Source: JAFAXD01 sp035472475
GTDB taxonomy: Bacteria > Pseudomonadota > Alphaproteobacteria > Rhizobiales > Xanthobacteraceae
Direction: 5' to 3'
NCBI GenBank assembly: GCA_035472475.1
Contig: DATIPA010000122.1
Location: 6,157-70,156, forward strand
DNA: 64,000 nucleotides
Shown here: positions 10,069-18,608 of the stretch, in pieces
How the letters are laid out: each line of letters begins with the position of its first letter
Numbering within the stretch: the first letter of the stretch is position 1
The notes under the pieces: model-generated
The model's input: the letters and a program-made list of their open reading frames with translations, nothing else
Databases searched by the model: none
Told to the model about the DNA's origin: nothing
Made by a program: the position numbers and the translations under genes

Positions 10069-10104
10069 GCGCCAACCCGCCAGGGATCATCTGGGCTAGC
10101 CGGA

Positions 10105-10524
10105 TCAGTGGCGCGTCAGCCCGATCTGGATCGTGTCGCCGGGCGAGATCGGCATCGCATCCCCGCCGGACCAGGTCGGGGCGTTCGCAAACTCCTGCCG
10201 CGACATGTCGAGCGCCGCGATCTGGCTGCCGAATATGCCGACGGCCTCGATCGGCACGGCGACCGGCCGGCCCCACCACCCGAACCACGGGCTGTACGCG
10301 ACGATAAGTTGAATTTTGCCGGCCGGCGTACGCACCACCTCCCGCACGTGGCCGAGCGTCGATTGACTGTCGTCATAGACCGGCAGGCCGATCAGATCGC
10401 CGACTTTGACGGGCTGCGGAAACCGCCGCGCCATACGCTGCTCGGGCGTTTCGTCGGCGTGCGCTGCGGCGCTTGCAACAAGCACGAATGCCAGCAGCGT
10501 GGAGTGCAGTCGATTGTTGGCCAT
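10105..10524 (-). CDS. Exported PRC-barrel domain protein
   Basis: 139 residues. A signal peptide (about 1-23, ending AAHA) is followed by a PRC-barrel-like segment: VGDLIGLPVYDDSQSTLGHV, VREVVRTPAGKIQLIVAYSP, then VAVPIEAVGIFGSQIAALDM. PRC-barrels are small beta barrels that bind RNA, protein or photosynthetic reaction centre subunits; periplasmic versions in Rhizobiales are uncharacterised. Convergent with clpS and divergent from the cytochrome gene at 10702. Confidence 0.75.
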   Translation of the reverse strand: MANNRLHSTLLAFVLVASAAAHADETPEQRMARRFPQPVKVGDLIGLPVYDDSQSTLGHVREVVRTPAGKIQLIVAYSPWFGWWGRPVAVPIEAVGIFGSQIAALDMSRQEFANAPTWSGGDAMPISPGDTIQIGLTRH

Positions 10525-10701
10525 GGTCGGCTTCTCGCGCCACGGACATCATCGGTCACTACACGAAACCGTCAAGCCGACGCGATCGAATTGCACGAGA
10601 AATTTATGGCCGGGGCGATTGCACGAGGGGAAGCGCACTCGTAGCCTCGGCATCGCAATTTCAGGCATTGGTAACGCAGCGTGTGAATCGGGAGGGCTGG
10701 A

Positions 10702-11370
10702 ATGTCGCGAGCCCGCGATCAATCGGTGCGCCCGATAAAACGGCAGCTGCACCCGCTGCCGGTCAGGATCATGCATTGGATCAATGCGGTCGCCATGCTG
10801 ATCATGATCAGCAGCGGCTGGAAGATCTACAACGATGACGTCATCTTCGGCTGGCTGCATTTTCCGGAAGCGCTGACGCTCGGCCATTGGGCGCAGCATG
10901 GCCTGCAGTGGCATTTTTTCGGAATGTGGATCTTGGTGCTGAACGGAATTGCCTACGTCACCTATGGACTGGTCACCGGGCGGTTCCGGCGCATGCTGTT
11001 TCCGATCACGCTGCGCGCGCTGGTCAAGGACATCACCGACGCACTGCGCTTCCGGTTGGCCCACGACGACCCGACCCATTACAACGCGGTGCAGCGGCTG
11101 TTGTACGTCGGAATTCTGCTGGTCGGCGTCCTGATTGTGATGTCCGGCCTCGTGCTCTGGAAGCCGGTGCAATTCTCGGAACTGGCGGCGTTGTTCTACA
11201 ACTTCCAGACCGCGCGCCTGGTGCATTTCCTGTGCATGTCCGCGATTGTGCTGTTCCTGATCGTGCACGTCACGCTCGCGCTTATTGTCCCGCGTACGCT
11301 CGTCGCCATGGTGACCGGCGGTCCGGTGGTGGACGGGCAGCGCGGGCATCCGGCGCCGAACCCCGGCTGA
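10702..11370 (+). CDS. Cytochrome b561-family membrane subunit
   Basis: 222 residues with four to five membrane helices. Candidate haem-ligand histidines are seen in RIMHWINAVAML near the N-terminus and in RLVHFLCMSAIVLFLIVHVTLA near the C-terminus, as in the di-haem b561/Ni-hydrogenase b-type family (PF01292). It would anchor and exchange electrons between the quinone pool and a periplasmic partner. The gene is followed after 16 bp by a molybdopterin oxidoreductase, so the two most likely form one complex. A GGGAGGG Shine-Dalgarno precedes the ATG. Confidence 0.85.
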   Translation: MSRARDQSVRPIKRQLHPLPVRIMHWINAVAMLIMISSGWKIYNDDVIFGWLHFPEALTLGHWAQHGLQWHFFGMWILVLNGIAYVTYGLVTGRFRRMLFPITLRALVKDITDALRFRLAHDDPTHYNAVQRLLYVGILLVGVLIVMSGLVLWKPVQFSELAALFYNFQTARLVHFLCMSAIVLFLIVHVTLALIVPRTLVAMVTGGPVVDGQRGHPAPNPG

Positions 11371-11386
11371 TCGAAGGGAGGCCGTC

Positions 11387-12181
11387 ATGACGATCATCCG
11401 CACGCCGTCGCCATCGGTCTTTCGGCCCAAGCGGCGGATCGACTCTGGGATCTTGCGCGAGCACAAGGCGCTGATCGAGAAAATCGATCGTCGCAATGTG
11501 CTGCGCGGCGCGCTCAGCCTTGGCGCGTTGTCGCTGCTCACCGGCTGCGACGTCACCGAGACCGACCAGGTTCAGAGCGTGTTGCGGGCGGTTTCGGCGT
11601 GGAACGATCGCGTTCAGGAATTCATTTTCCGGCCGCACCATCTGGCGCCGACCTATTCGGAAGCCGACGTGGTCAAGCCGCCGCGGTTCAACGCGCACTA
11701 CGACGTCGAGGACGTCAAGCCGGTCGACGGTACGAACTGGACGCTGGAGCTGAGCGGGCGCATCGCCGACAAGCGGCCATGGACGGCGGCGCAAATCTAC
11801 GCGCTGCCCGAACAGGACATGATCATCAAGCACATCTGCGTCGAGGGCTGGGACTATATCGGTCAGTGGTCAGGCGTGAACCTGCGGCAGTTCCTCGAAC
11901 GGGTGGGCGCCGACCTGACCGCCAAATACGTGGCGTTCCGCTGCGCCGACGATTACACGGAAAGCCTCGATATGCCAACCGCGCTGCACCCGCAGACGAT
12001 GCTTGCGACCAAATATGCGAGGGAGCCGATCACTGACCCGTTCGGATTCCCGCTGCGGCTGCGCACCGCGACCAAGCTTGGGTTCAAGAATGCCAAGTGG
12101 GTGACGGCGATCGAAGTGACCAACGATTTCCAGGAGACCTTTTGGAGCAAGCAGGGCTTCAACTGGTTTGCCGGGATCTGA
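11387..12181 (+). CDS. Sulfite-oxidase-like molybdopterin oxidoreductase, Tat lipoprotein
   Basis: 264 residues. The N-terminus carries a twin-arginine (DRRNVLRG, Arg35-Arg36) followed by a hydrophobic stretch and a lipobox ending LLTGC (Cys54), so the protein should be exported folded by Tat and lipidated. The rest is an oxidoreductase molybdopterin-binding domain (PF00174, SUOX/YedY type): Cys151 in KHICVEGWD is the expected Mo ligand, and FPLRLRTATKLGFKNAKWV is the conserved cofactor-contact region. Substrate is not readable from sequence; sulfite or sulfoxide-like compounds are known for the family. Paired with the b561 subunit directly upstream. Confidence 0.87.
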   Translation: MTIIRTPSPSVFRPKRRIDSGILREHKALIEKIDRRNVLRGALSLGALSLLTGCDVTETDQVQSVLRAVSAWNDRVQEFIFRPHHLAPTYSEADVVKPPRFNAHYDVEDVKPVDGTNWTLELSGRIADKRPWTAAQIYALPEQDMIIKHICVEGWDYIGQWSGVNLRQFLERVGADLTAKYVAFRCADDYTESLDMPTALHPQTMLATKYAREPITDPFGFPLRLRTATKLGFKNAKWVTAIEVTNDFQETFWSKQGFNWFAGI

Positions 12182-12661
12182 CCAAGATTAGGGCGTCTAC
12201 TCATAAAAACGCGCAGAAACATTGGAAGGTCCGCTTTCGAGTGCAAACCGGACATATTGTGCTCATTCCGAGCTTTTCCGCTTTTGACCCAAAGCAGACC
12301 TCAGCTTTTGCCGTCGGGCGAGGTCACACTCGCCTAGATCACGGCGAAGGCAGATGAGTCAGTCATTTGCGCTTTGTCAGATTTCGCAGGCCGCCCAAGC
12401 TTCCAGCCGCCACGCTGGCAAGGTCAGCAATTTTGATTCTTATTCTTGCTCAATAGGACGTTTCCGCCCACACCTGATTGCAAGCAGTTGAATCAATTAA
12501 CGTTCCATTAGTTCGACCTCGCGACTACCGCCCGCGAGGGCGCTTTGAGGCCCCTGCTGGCGCGGCAACGGGACCGCAGGTTGACGTGTGCGATTGGGCC
12601 TTGACGCTCGCCACCGGTAAATGCCCCGATGGGGGCTTATCGATCTGGGAGGATCTCGACA
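12182..12661. other. Intergenic region with a decayed dispersed repeat
   Basis: This 480-bp gap holds no gene I can support. The stretch at about 12230-12310 has diverged TCCGCTTT / CGGACAT / CAAAGCAGAC modules of a kind that recurs near 15.64-15.71 kb. The TRAP binding-protein promoter should lie in the AT-richer part at about 12420-12510. Confidence 0.45.
12230..12312. repeat. Dispersed GTCCGCTTT/CGGACAT-type intergenic repeat, degenerate copy
   Basis: Short modules GTCCGCTTTCGAGTGCAAA, CCGGACATATT and CGCTTTTGACCCAAAGCAG follow each other. The second copy at 15639-15714 has the same vocabulary (AATGTCCG, GTCCGCTAT, AAAGCGGACATT). From memory, similar non-coding repeats are scattered in Bradyrhizobium-like genomes and generate spurious small frames. 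Boundaries are approximate. Confidence 0.45.
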
Positions 12662-13708
12662 ATGCTTCGTCTTGCCAGCACAGCGTTCGTGGGTGCCGCA
12701 ATCCTAGGCGGCGCTGCACCCGCGCTGACGCCGCAGCCTGCCGCTGCGCAGACCACCACCCTCACGATGTCAAGCTGGGTGTCGCCGAGCCATCTGCTGA
12801 CCAAGGACGTGCTTGCGGTCTGGGGGCAGCAGGTGGAGAAGGCCACCAACGGCCGGGTCAAGCTGCAGATGCTGCCCAAGCATCCGTCCGCCCCGCCCGG
12901 TACGTTCGACGCCGTCCGTGATGACCTCGTCGACGTCTCCTATGTCACGGCGAGCTATACCCCTGCGCGCCACGTGCTCCCGTTGCTGGCCGAGTTGCCG
13001 GGCGGCGGCGCTACGTCCGTGATCAATTCGGTGGCCTATTCGCGCATCCATTGGAAATATCTGCAGCAGGCCGGCGAGTACAAAGGGGTCAAGTTGCTCG
13101 CCGTCTTCACGCACGGACCGGGTCAGATGTTCAACACCAAACGGCCAATCAACAAGGTCGAGGATCTGTCCGGCATGAAGATCCGCACCGGCGGCGGCAT
13201 CGCCGAGGAGATGGCGCGCGCTCTCGGGGCCTCGGCGTTCGTCAAGCCGGCGCCTGAGTCCTATGAGCTGCTCAGCTCCGGTGTCGCCGACGGCACCTTC
13301 TTCCCGCTCGAGTCGATCATCTCCTTCAAGCTCGGCTCGGTGGTCAAGTACGCCACCCTGTTCCCCGGCGGGTTCTACAGCTCGTCGTTCGGTTTCTTCA
13401 TGAACCAGGACAAGTGGGACAAGCTGTCGAAGCAGGATCAGGACGCCATCACGTCGGTGTCGGGCGAGTCGTTGGCGCTGCTCGCGGGCAAGGCCTGGGA
13501 CGCTACCGATGCCGCCGCGCTCGATGAGATGAAACGGGCCAACATCCAAATCGACAAGGCGTCGCCCGAACTGGTGCAGGGCGTGCAGGAACGCGCCAAG
13601 GCGATCAACGACAAGTGGGTGAAGGACGCCACCGCCAAGGGCGTCGACGGCGCCAAGGTGCTGGCGGAGTTCCGTGAAGAGGTGAAGCGGCTAGAGGCTG
13701 GGAAGTAA
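12662..13708 (+). CDS. TRAP transporter substrate-binding protein (DctP family)
   Basis: 348 residues. ATG 12662 is chosen because GGAGG lies 9 bp upstream and it opens a clean signal peptide (MLRLASTAFVGAAILGGA ... AAAQ). The mature protein has the DctP features: LTMSSWVSPSHLL, the Arg-containing MKIRTGGGIAEEMARALGA segment that contacts carboxylate ligands, and SFGFFMNQDKWDKLSKQDQ. It captures a carboxylate-type solute in the periplasm for the Na+- or H+-driven transporter encoded by the next two genes. Ligand unknown. Confidence 0.92.
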   Translation: MLRLASTAFVGAAILGGAAPALTPQPAAAQTTTLTMSSWVSPSHLLTKDVLAVWGQQVEKATNGRVKLQMLPKHPSAPPGTFDAVRDDLVDVSYVTASYTPARHVLPLLAELPGGGATSVINSVAYSRIHWKYLQQAGEYKGVKLLAVFTHGPGQMFNTKRPINKVEDLSGMKIRTGGGIAEEMARALGASAFVKPAPESYELLSSGVADGTFFPLESIISFKLGSVVKYATLFPGGFYSSSFGFFMNQDKWDKLSKQDQDAITSVSGESLALLAGKAWDATDAAALDEMKRANIQIDKASPELVQGVQERAKAINDKWVKDATAKGVDGAKVLAEFREEVKRLEAGK

Positions 13709-13720
13709 CGACCCGGTTCG

Positions 13721-14248
13721 ATGACGTCATCATCGCATTCTTCCGAGGCGGCCGTCTGGCTCGATCGTACGCTGGGGGCGGCCGCCGCCATCCTGTTGTT
13801 CTGCCTCATGCTGCTGACGACAGCCGACGTCGTTGGCCGCTACATCTTCAATTGGCCGATCCGCGGCGCGTTCGAGACCACCGAGCTTTTGCTGCTGGCG
13901 CTGATCTTCGCCGGGCTGCCGCTCGCCTCGCGGGCCGACGAGCATGTCACGCTCGATTTCATCGACATGACGCTCAGCGACAGGGGGCAATTGCTCCTGC
14001 GCCGTTTCGTTGATCTCGTCTGCGGCCTCTTGTTTTTGGGACTCGCCTACCGGGTCTTTATCAAGGCCGGCAAGATCGCAGGGTACGGCGACACGACGGA
14101 GGTATTGCGCGTGCCGGTCGGGCCGTTCGTCTACTTCATGGCGATCATGATCGCGATCACCGGACTTGTGCATCTGGGCAAGGTGATCTTCCCGGCGCCG
14201 CCGCGGGGCAGCGTCCCGTTCGACCCGAACAAACCGACCACCACATGA
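13721..14248 (+). CDS. TRAP transporter small permease (DctQ family)
   Basis: 175 residues with four predicted helices. The motif NWPIRGAFETTELLLLALIFAGLPLASRADEHV is characteristic of DctQ (segment shown in part: RGAFETTELLLLALIFAG), as is VDLVCGLLFLGLAYR. It associates with the large subunit to form the membrane complex. It starts 12 bp after the binding-protein gene and its stop overlaps the start of the large subunit by 4 bp. Confidence 0.92.
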   Translation: MTSSSHSSEAAVWLDRTLGAAAAILLFCLMLLTTADVVGRYIFNWPIRGAFETTELLLLALIFAGLPLASRADEHVTLDFIDMTLSDRGQLLLRRFVDLVCGLLFLGLAYRVFIKAGKIAGYGDTTEVLRVPVGPFVYFMAIMIAITGLVHLGKVIFPAPPRGSVPFDPNKPTTT

Positions 14249-15543
14249 CGGAAGCACTGGTCGGCCTCGCGCTCATGATGGCACTCGCCCTGCTGCGCGT
14301 GCCGATTGCGGTCTCTATGGGCGTTGTCGGCTTCCTAGGCGTCGCCTATTTGCGCGACTGGAACTTCGCCCCCGCGTTCGCGATGGTCGAAACCAAGATC
14401 TACGAGACCGGGCGCAACTATACGCTCTCGGTGGTGCCCCTTTTCATCCTCATGGGCAACTTTGTCACGCGCGCCGGCATGTCGCAGGAGCTGTTCCGCG
14501 CGGCCAACACCTGCATCGGTCATCTGCGCGGCGGGCTCGCCATGGCGACGGTGTGTGCCTGCGCCGGCTTCGGCGCCATTTGCGGCTCCTCGATCGCGAC
14601 CGCCGCCACCATGGCCAAGGTCGCCTATCCGGCGATGAACCAGCTGGGCTACTCGGACCGCCTGTCGACCGGCGCGATCGCCGGCGGCGGTACGCTCGGC
14701 ATTCTCATTCCGCCCTCCACCATCATGGTGATCTACGGCGTACTGACCGAGACCAACATCGGCAAGTTGTTCGCCGCCGGCGTGCTGCCGGGCATTCTGG
14801 CGACGTTCCTGCTGTGCCTCGCCGTACAGTGGATCGTATGGACCGATCCCACCTCGGGGCCGCGCGGCAAGCGCGCCAGTTGGCGAGAGCGGTTGCTGGC
14901 GCTGAAGGGCGTATGGGCTGTGGGGCTGCTTTTTATCGTCGTGATGGGCGGCATCTATGGCGGCGTGTTCACGGCCACGGAAGGTGCGGGCATCGGCGCG
15001 TTTGGCGGATTTTGCTTTGCGCTGGCGCGCCGCGCGCTCACCTGGCGCACTCTGCTGGACGCCCTCGTCGAATCCGCGCGCACCACGGCCATGCTGTTCG
15101 CCATCCTGACCGGCGCGCTGATGTTCGCCGAGTTCGTGAACTACACCTCGATGCCGGACGACCTCAAGAACTTCGTCACCGGAATGAACCTGTCGCCCGT
15201 CATGGTCGTGGCGGCCATCTGCGCGATCTACGTGGTGCTCGGCACGGCGATGGAGGAGCTGTCGATGATCCTGCTGACGGTGCCGGTGTTCTTTCCGCTC
15301 ATCGTGCATCTCGGCCTCGACCCGATCTGGTTCGGCATCCTGATCGTGGTGGTGGTGGAGATCGGGCTGATCAGCCCGCCGGTCGGGATGAACCTGTTCG
15401 TGATCAACGCGCTGCTGCCGCAGGTGCCGACCCGCACGGTGTTTCACGGCGTGCTGCCGTTCATGGTCGCGGACGTCGTGCGGCTCTTCATTCTCGTGGC
15501 TTTTCCGATCATCTCGCTATGGTTACCCAGCCTGATGCGGTGA
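14245..15543 (+). CDS. TRAP transporter large permease (DctM family)
   Basis: 432 residues, about 12 membrane segments, full length. Family marks include GNFVTRAGMSQELF, GFGAICGSSIATAATMAKV with conserved Gly/Ser-rich helix, GTLGILIPPSTIMVIYG and GLISPPVGMNLFV. This is the transport channel, of the elevator type. Coupled to the small permease by an ATGA overlap, completing a three-gene operon. Confidence 0.94.
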   Translation: MTEALVGLALMMALALLRVPIAVSMGVVGFLGVAYLRDWNFAPAFAMVETKIYETGRNYTLSVVPLFILMGNFVTRAGMSQELFRAANTCIGHLRGGLAMATVCACAGFGAICGSSIATAATMAKVAYPAMNQLGYSDRLSTGAIAGGGTLGILIPPSTIMVIYGVLTETNIGKLFAAGVLPGILATFLLCLAVQWIVWTDPTSGPRGKRASWRERLLALKGVWAVGLLFIVVMGGIYGGVFTATEGAGIGAFGGFCFALARRALTWRTLLDALVESARTTAMLFAILTGALMFAEFVNYTSMPDDLKNFVTGMNLSPVMVVAAICAIYVVLGTAMEELSMILLTVPVFFPLIVHLGLDPIWFGILIVVVVEIGLISPPVGMNLFVINALLPQVPTRTVFHGVLPFMVADVVRLFILVAFPIISLWLPSLMR

Positions 15544-15638
15544 GTTCGCGAGAACATGCGGGCAATTCAATCTGCCCGATCGTCGTTTCTGACCTAGCGA
15601 GGTGACATTCTGGCCGAAGAGGATCGGCGTCGCCGGCC

Positions 15639-15714
15639 AATGTCCGTTATTGGCACTTCTCGGACCGTTCGCGACGTCCGCTATTTGGTCGCTATCGGGA
15701 GCAAAGCGGACATT
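15639..15714. repeat. Dispersed intergenic repeat ending in AATGTCCG / CGGACATT
   Basis: The ends AATGTCCG (15639-15646) and CGGACATT (15707-15714) are inverted copies, enclosing TTGGCACTTCTCGGACC and GTCCGCTATTTGG. Related to the modules at 12230-12312. It sits between convergent genes and shows no coding signal. Confidence 0.5.
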
Positions 15715-15757
15715 GAGCAAGCCGTAAAACAACAAGCTCGATTTATGAGTATACGCC

Positions 15758-17725
15758 CTAGTTCGCTCGGTAGATCTTCCAGCGATCCGGCTTGAATTCG
15801 ACGAGCCGGAACGACGCGTTCGCGGCGAACGGATCGTTGGTCCAGGCGCCGTCAGCCGGCGTGATGACCATAACGCGGCAAGCATACTGATCGGCGAGCG
15901 CGCTCGCGTCTGCAGGCGACCCCTGGCCGCTGAACACCCGGATGAACTGCGCATTGATCACTTCGCGGCGCGCGTCCGGCAACGCCACGTAGGCGAGCGC
16001 GAGTTCGCGGCCGGCAAAGCACGAGCGCCGGTTCGCTAGCAGCGCCCATGAAATGTTGACCGGCCACGGCGTCGCGTCGGCCAGGTAGAGCGGATTGTTG
16101 GCGACCCGTTCATCGGCGGACGCGTGGGCGCGCACCGCTGCCCATAACGCGGGCGCCTGCGCGAGCGCCGCGGCCGACCCCGACGCATGACCCGTGGCGT
16201 TGCGGATTGCGAGGTCGAAGGCACCGGGAACTCCGAGGATCAGCGCGGCGACTGCAGCAAATGCGGCGCCGTAGGCGCGCCGCGATATCCAGCGGGCGAG
16301 CCCGGCCGCGGCCGCTATGATCAACACCAACACGCCCGGAAGTACCGCGCGCCAGGCGAGGTCGTTGTGATCCCCGAGCCGGCTGGTCAGCAGCCAGGTC
16401 ACGACAAGGCTTGCCGCTGCCAGCGCCGCCAGCGCCGCAATGACGCGCTTTTGCCCACTCTCCGGCCCGGACTTGAGCAGCGTGGCCAGCGCGATCGCCC
16501 CGGTGATCAGGATCGCCGGAAATTCGATGACCAAGAACACGAGCCAGAATGCCGGCAGGTCGAGAACGCGCCGCACGTGCGCGGGGAACCAGGGTCCGAG
16601 CACCTCGTAAGGATCGATCCCGATCGGGAAGCCGCCGCCGCGCTGCGCGGTCGCGGCGGCTTGATCGCGCAGCAACGGCGCCGCCAGCACGAGGGCGAGA
16701 GCCGCCGCGGCGACGCAGGCGATCAAAAACGGCGCGCGCCGCTTTGGCTCAAGGCGCGCGAGCAGCACCAGCGCAGCCGCCGGCGCAGCCACGGCGAATG
16801 TGACCCCGCCGATCCAGGTCGAGGCCTCGAACCCGGCGACGACGAGCAGCGCGAGCGCCGCGAACGCGAAAAGTGTGAACCCACAGCTCAGCCGAACCAT
16901 CAGCACAATCGCCAGCACCACACAGGCCGCCGCCATGAGATGCTGGGGAACCCAGCTCGCTTGGAAGAGCCAACCGCCGAGGCCAGTCGCAGGCCAGAGC
17001 AGGCCGTCGATACGCTCGGTTCCGATCAGCAGCCAGAGCGGAAATCGCAGCGACGCGGCGAGCGCTAGCAATCCGACCCAGAACGCTCCCGATGCGCGCC
17101 GGCTGAGCCAAGCTGCCAAGCCCATCATCAAGGTCAGCGAGGCGAACGCCGTGAACCAGGTCATGGCAGCGTCCGCGTCCCATCCGCTGATTGGGAGCAC
17201 GTGCGCAAATTGGGCGGCGGCAAAGTACCAGAGATAATAGTAGGCCAGCCGATCGCCGGCCGCGCCGAAGAACGGATTGCCGGGCGGCAGTCCCTGCCGG
17301 GCCATGTCGTCGATAATCGCCGTCTTGGCGTGATCGAACATCGGCCCGGCGAGCGCGATCCCGTCGCTGGTTTCCTTCGGCAGCACCGCAAGCATCGGGA
17401 TGATCGCGAGCAGCGCGGCCATCCCATAGGCCCACGCGGGCATCTCGCCGCCACGTCGGCGGGCGATGTCCTTACGTCGCGCCCAGATTGCGTAAATTGC
17501 GATCGCGAGTGCGAGTAACGCGAAGACGATCACGAGCAGCGGGGAGAAGCCCGTGCGGAGAAACAGCGGCAATGCGATCGCATTCTGCACCGCCCAGCCG
17601 AGCACCGGCGCCGACGACAGGGCCAGCGTGCGCGGCAGCAGCCGTTGCGCCAGCGCAAATCCCACACAAGTCCACAGCAGCAGCGCGAGCGCGGCGCTGA
17701 TGCTCACGTTGAGGAGGGACACCAT
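15758..17725 (-). CDS. Polytopic membrane protein, GT-C glycosyltransferase-like
   Basis: 655 residues with about a dozen hydrophobic helices and a C-terminal periplasmic-type domain (ANRRSCFAGRELALAYVALP). The first extracytoplasmic loop after helix 3 has the pattern FDHAKTAIIDDMARQGLPPG and DRLAYYYLWYFAAAQFA, the sort of acidic loop plus Tyr-rich helix seen in polyprenyl-phosphate-sugar-dependent GT-C enzymes. It closes a minus-strand cluster with a DPM-like glycosyltransferase, which could make its lipid-linked donor. I see no Shine-Dalgarno, so it may be coupled to the phosphorylase gene 22 bp upstream. Exact family not recognised. Confidence 0.7.
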   Translation of the reverse strand: MVSLLNVSISAALALLLWTCVGFALAQRLLPRTLALSSAPVLGWAVQNAIALPLFLRTGFSPLLVIVFALLALAIAIYAIWARRKDIARRRGGEMPAWAYGMAALLAIIPMLAVLPKETSDGIALAGPMFDHAKTAIIDDMARQGLPPGNPFFGAAGDRLAYYYLWYFAAAQFAHVLPISGWDADAAMTWFTAFASLTLMMGLAAWLSRRASGAFWVGLLALAASLRFPLWLLIGTERIDGLLWPATGLGGWLFQASWVPQHLMAAACVVLAIVLMVRLSCGFTLFAFAALALLVVAGFEASTWIGGVTFAVAAPAAALVLLARLEPKRRAPFLIACVAAAALALVLAAPLLRDQAAATAQRGGGFPIGIDPYEVLGPWFPAHVRRVLDLPAFWLVFLVIEFPAILITGAIALATLLKSGPESGQKRVIAALAALAAASLVVTWLLTSRLGDHNDLAWRAVLPGVLVLIIAAAAGLARWISRRAYGAAFAAVAALILGVPGAFDLAIRNATGHASGSAAALAQAPALWAAVRAHASADERVANNPLYLADATPWPVNISWALLANRRSCFAGRELALAYVALPDARREVINAQFIRVFSGQGSPADASALADQYACRVMVITPADGAWTNDPFAANASFRLVEFKPDRWKIYRAN

Positions 17726-17747
17726 GCGGCGAAGAGGATAGCCGAAC

Positions 17748-18608
17748 TCACGGCGCGGCAGCGGCCGCGCGGGCCTTGTGCCTCATTTTCGCGATCGATT
17801 GGACGAGCTCGGCTGAGCTGCGCGCGCCGCTGCCCTCGCCCTTTTCGAAGTCGCCCTCCACGCAACCGAGCTGGTTCGAGACGTGGGCGAAGCAGATCAC
17901 CGGGCACGCTCGCGCGGTGGCGAATGCGTAGAGCGCAGCGCTTTCCATCTCGACCGCCAGCAGTCCCTGCGCCTTGCGCTTCGCGATCATCTGCTCGGTC
18001 TCCCGGTAGGGCGCATCGGTGGTCCAGGCGGCGCCGACATGCACCTTGGCTGCAACGATCGCGGCGGCCTCGCGCGCTAGCGCGATCAGCGCCGGGTCGG
18101 CGCTCGCGTAGTCGGAGGGCGGCAGATAATGATGGCTCGTGCCTTCGTCGCGCAGCGCCCGGTCGATCAGCACGTAGTAGGGCGGGGAGCCTACGTCGAC
18201 GATCTGGCCGGCCGAGGTGATGCTGATCAGCAACTCGCAGCCGCAGGCAAACAGCTGCTCGGCAACCAGCACCGCAAACGGCCCGCCGACCACAAAGCCG
18301 ATGATACCGAAACGATTGTCTGCGCTACCCCATTCCCACATCTGCGTGTGATAGCAGGCCCAATGCGGCGATTGTGTAGCTCCGAACTGTCGCCGCGCGT
18401 AGGCGACCAGATCGCCGTCCGGATCGAGCACACACACCGGAGGAACCACGCTCTCGGGCAGAGCCTTCTGCCGCCTCGCCTCGCGCAGCAGGCTCTGCGG
18501 AAGAAAGACCGAAGGCGCGGCGTAGTCGTCGCGGTTGAAGAGGGGCATGTCAGCGGCATCCGGCAGGCGGTGGGACGTCTCGCCCTTGAATTCTCCGGCA
18601 CTGGTCAT
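17748..18608 (-). CDS. Nucleoside phosphorylase family protein (PNP/UDP type)
   Basis: 286 residues. The C-terminal half shows the signature LLAVEMESAALYAFATAR, the substrate-binding Glu-Met-Glu region of the PNP_UDP_1 family, and the middle has LLISITSAGQIVDVGSPPYY, matching the phosphate/ribose-binding strand region. The N-terminal ~60 residues (FNRDDYAAPSVFLPQSLLRE) are an extension that I do not see in E. coli Udp or DeoD. Such enzymes split N-glycosidic bonds with phosphate. Its ATG overlaps the stop of the glycosyltransferase gene by 4 bp, so it is made with the radical SAM protein and transferases. True substrate unknown. Confidence 0.82.
   Translation of the reverse strand: MTSAGEFKGETSHRLPDAADMPLFNRDDYAAPSVFLPQSLLREARRQKALPESVVPPVCVLDPDGDLVAYARRQFGATQSPHWACYHTQMWEWGSADNRFGIIGFVVGGPFAVLVAEQLFACGCELLISITSAGQIVDVGSPPYYVLIDRALRDEGTSHHYLPPSDYASADPALIALAREAAAIVAAKVHVGAAWTTDAPYRETEQMIAKRKAQGLLAVEMESAALYAFATARACPVICFAHVSNQLGCVEGDFEKGEGSGARSSAELVQSIAKMRHKARAAAAAP

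Noticed and set aside
14335..15447. 370-residue minus-strand open frame
   Set aside because: Antisense to the TRAP large permease; His/Asp/Arg-rich shadow of membrane-helix codons.
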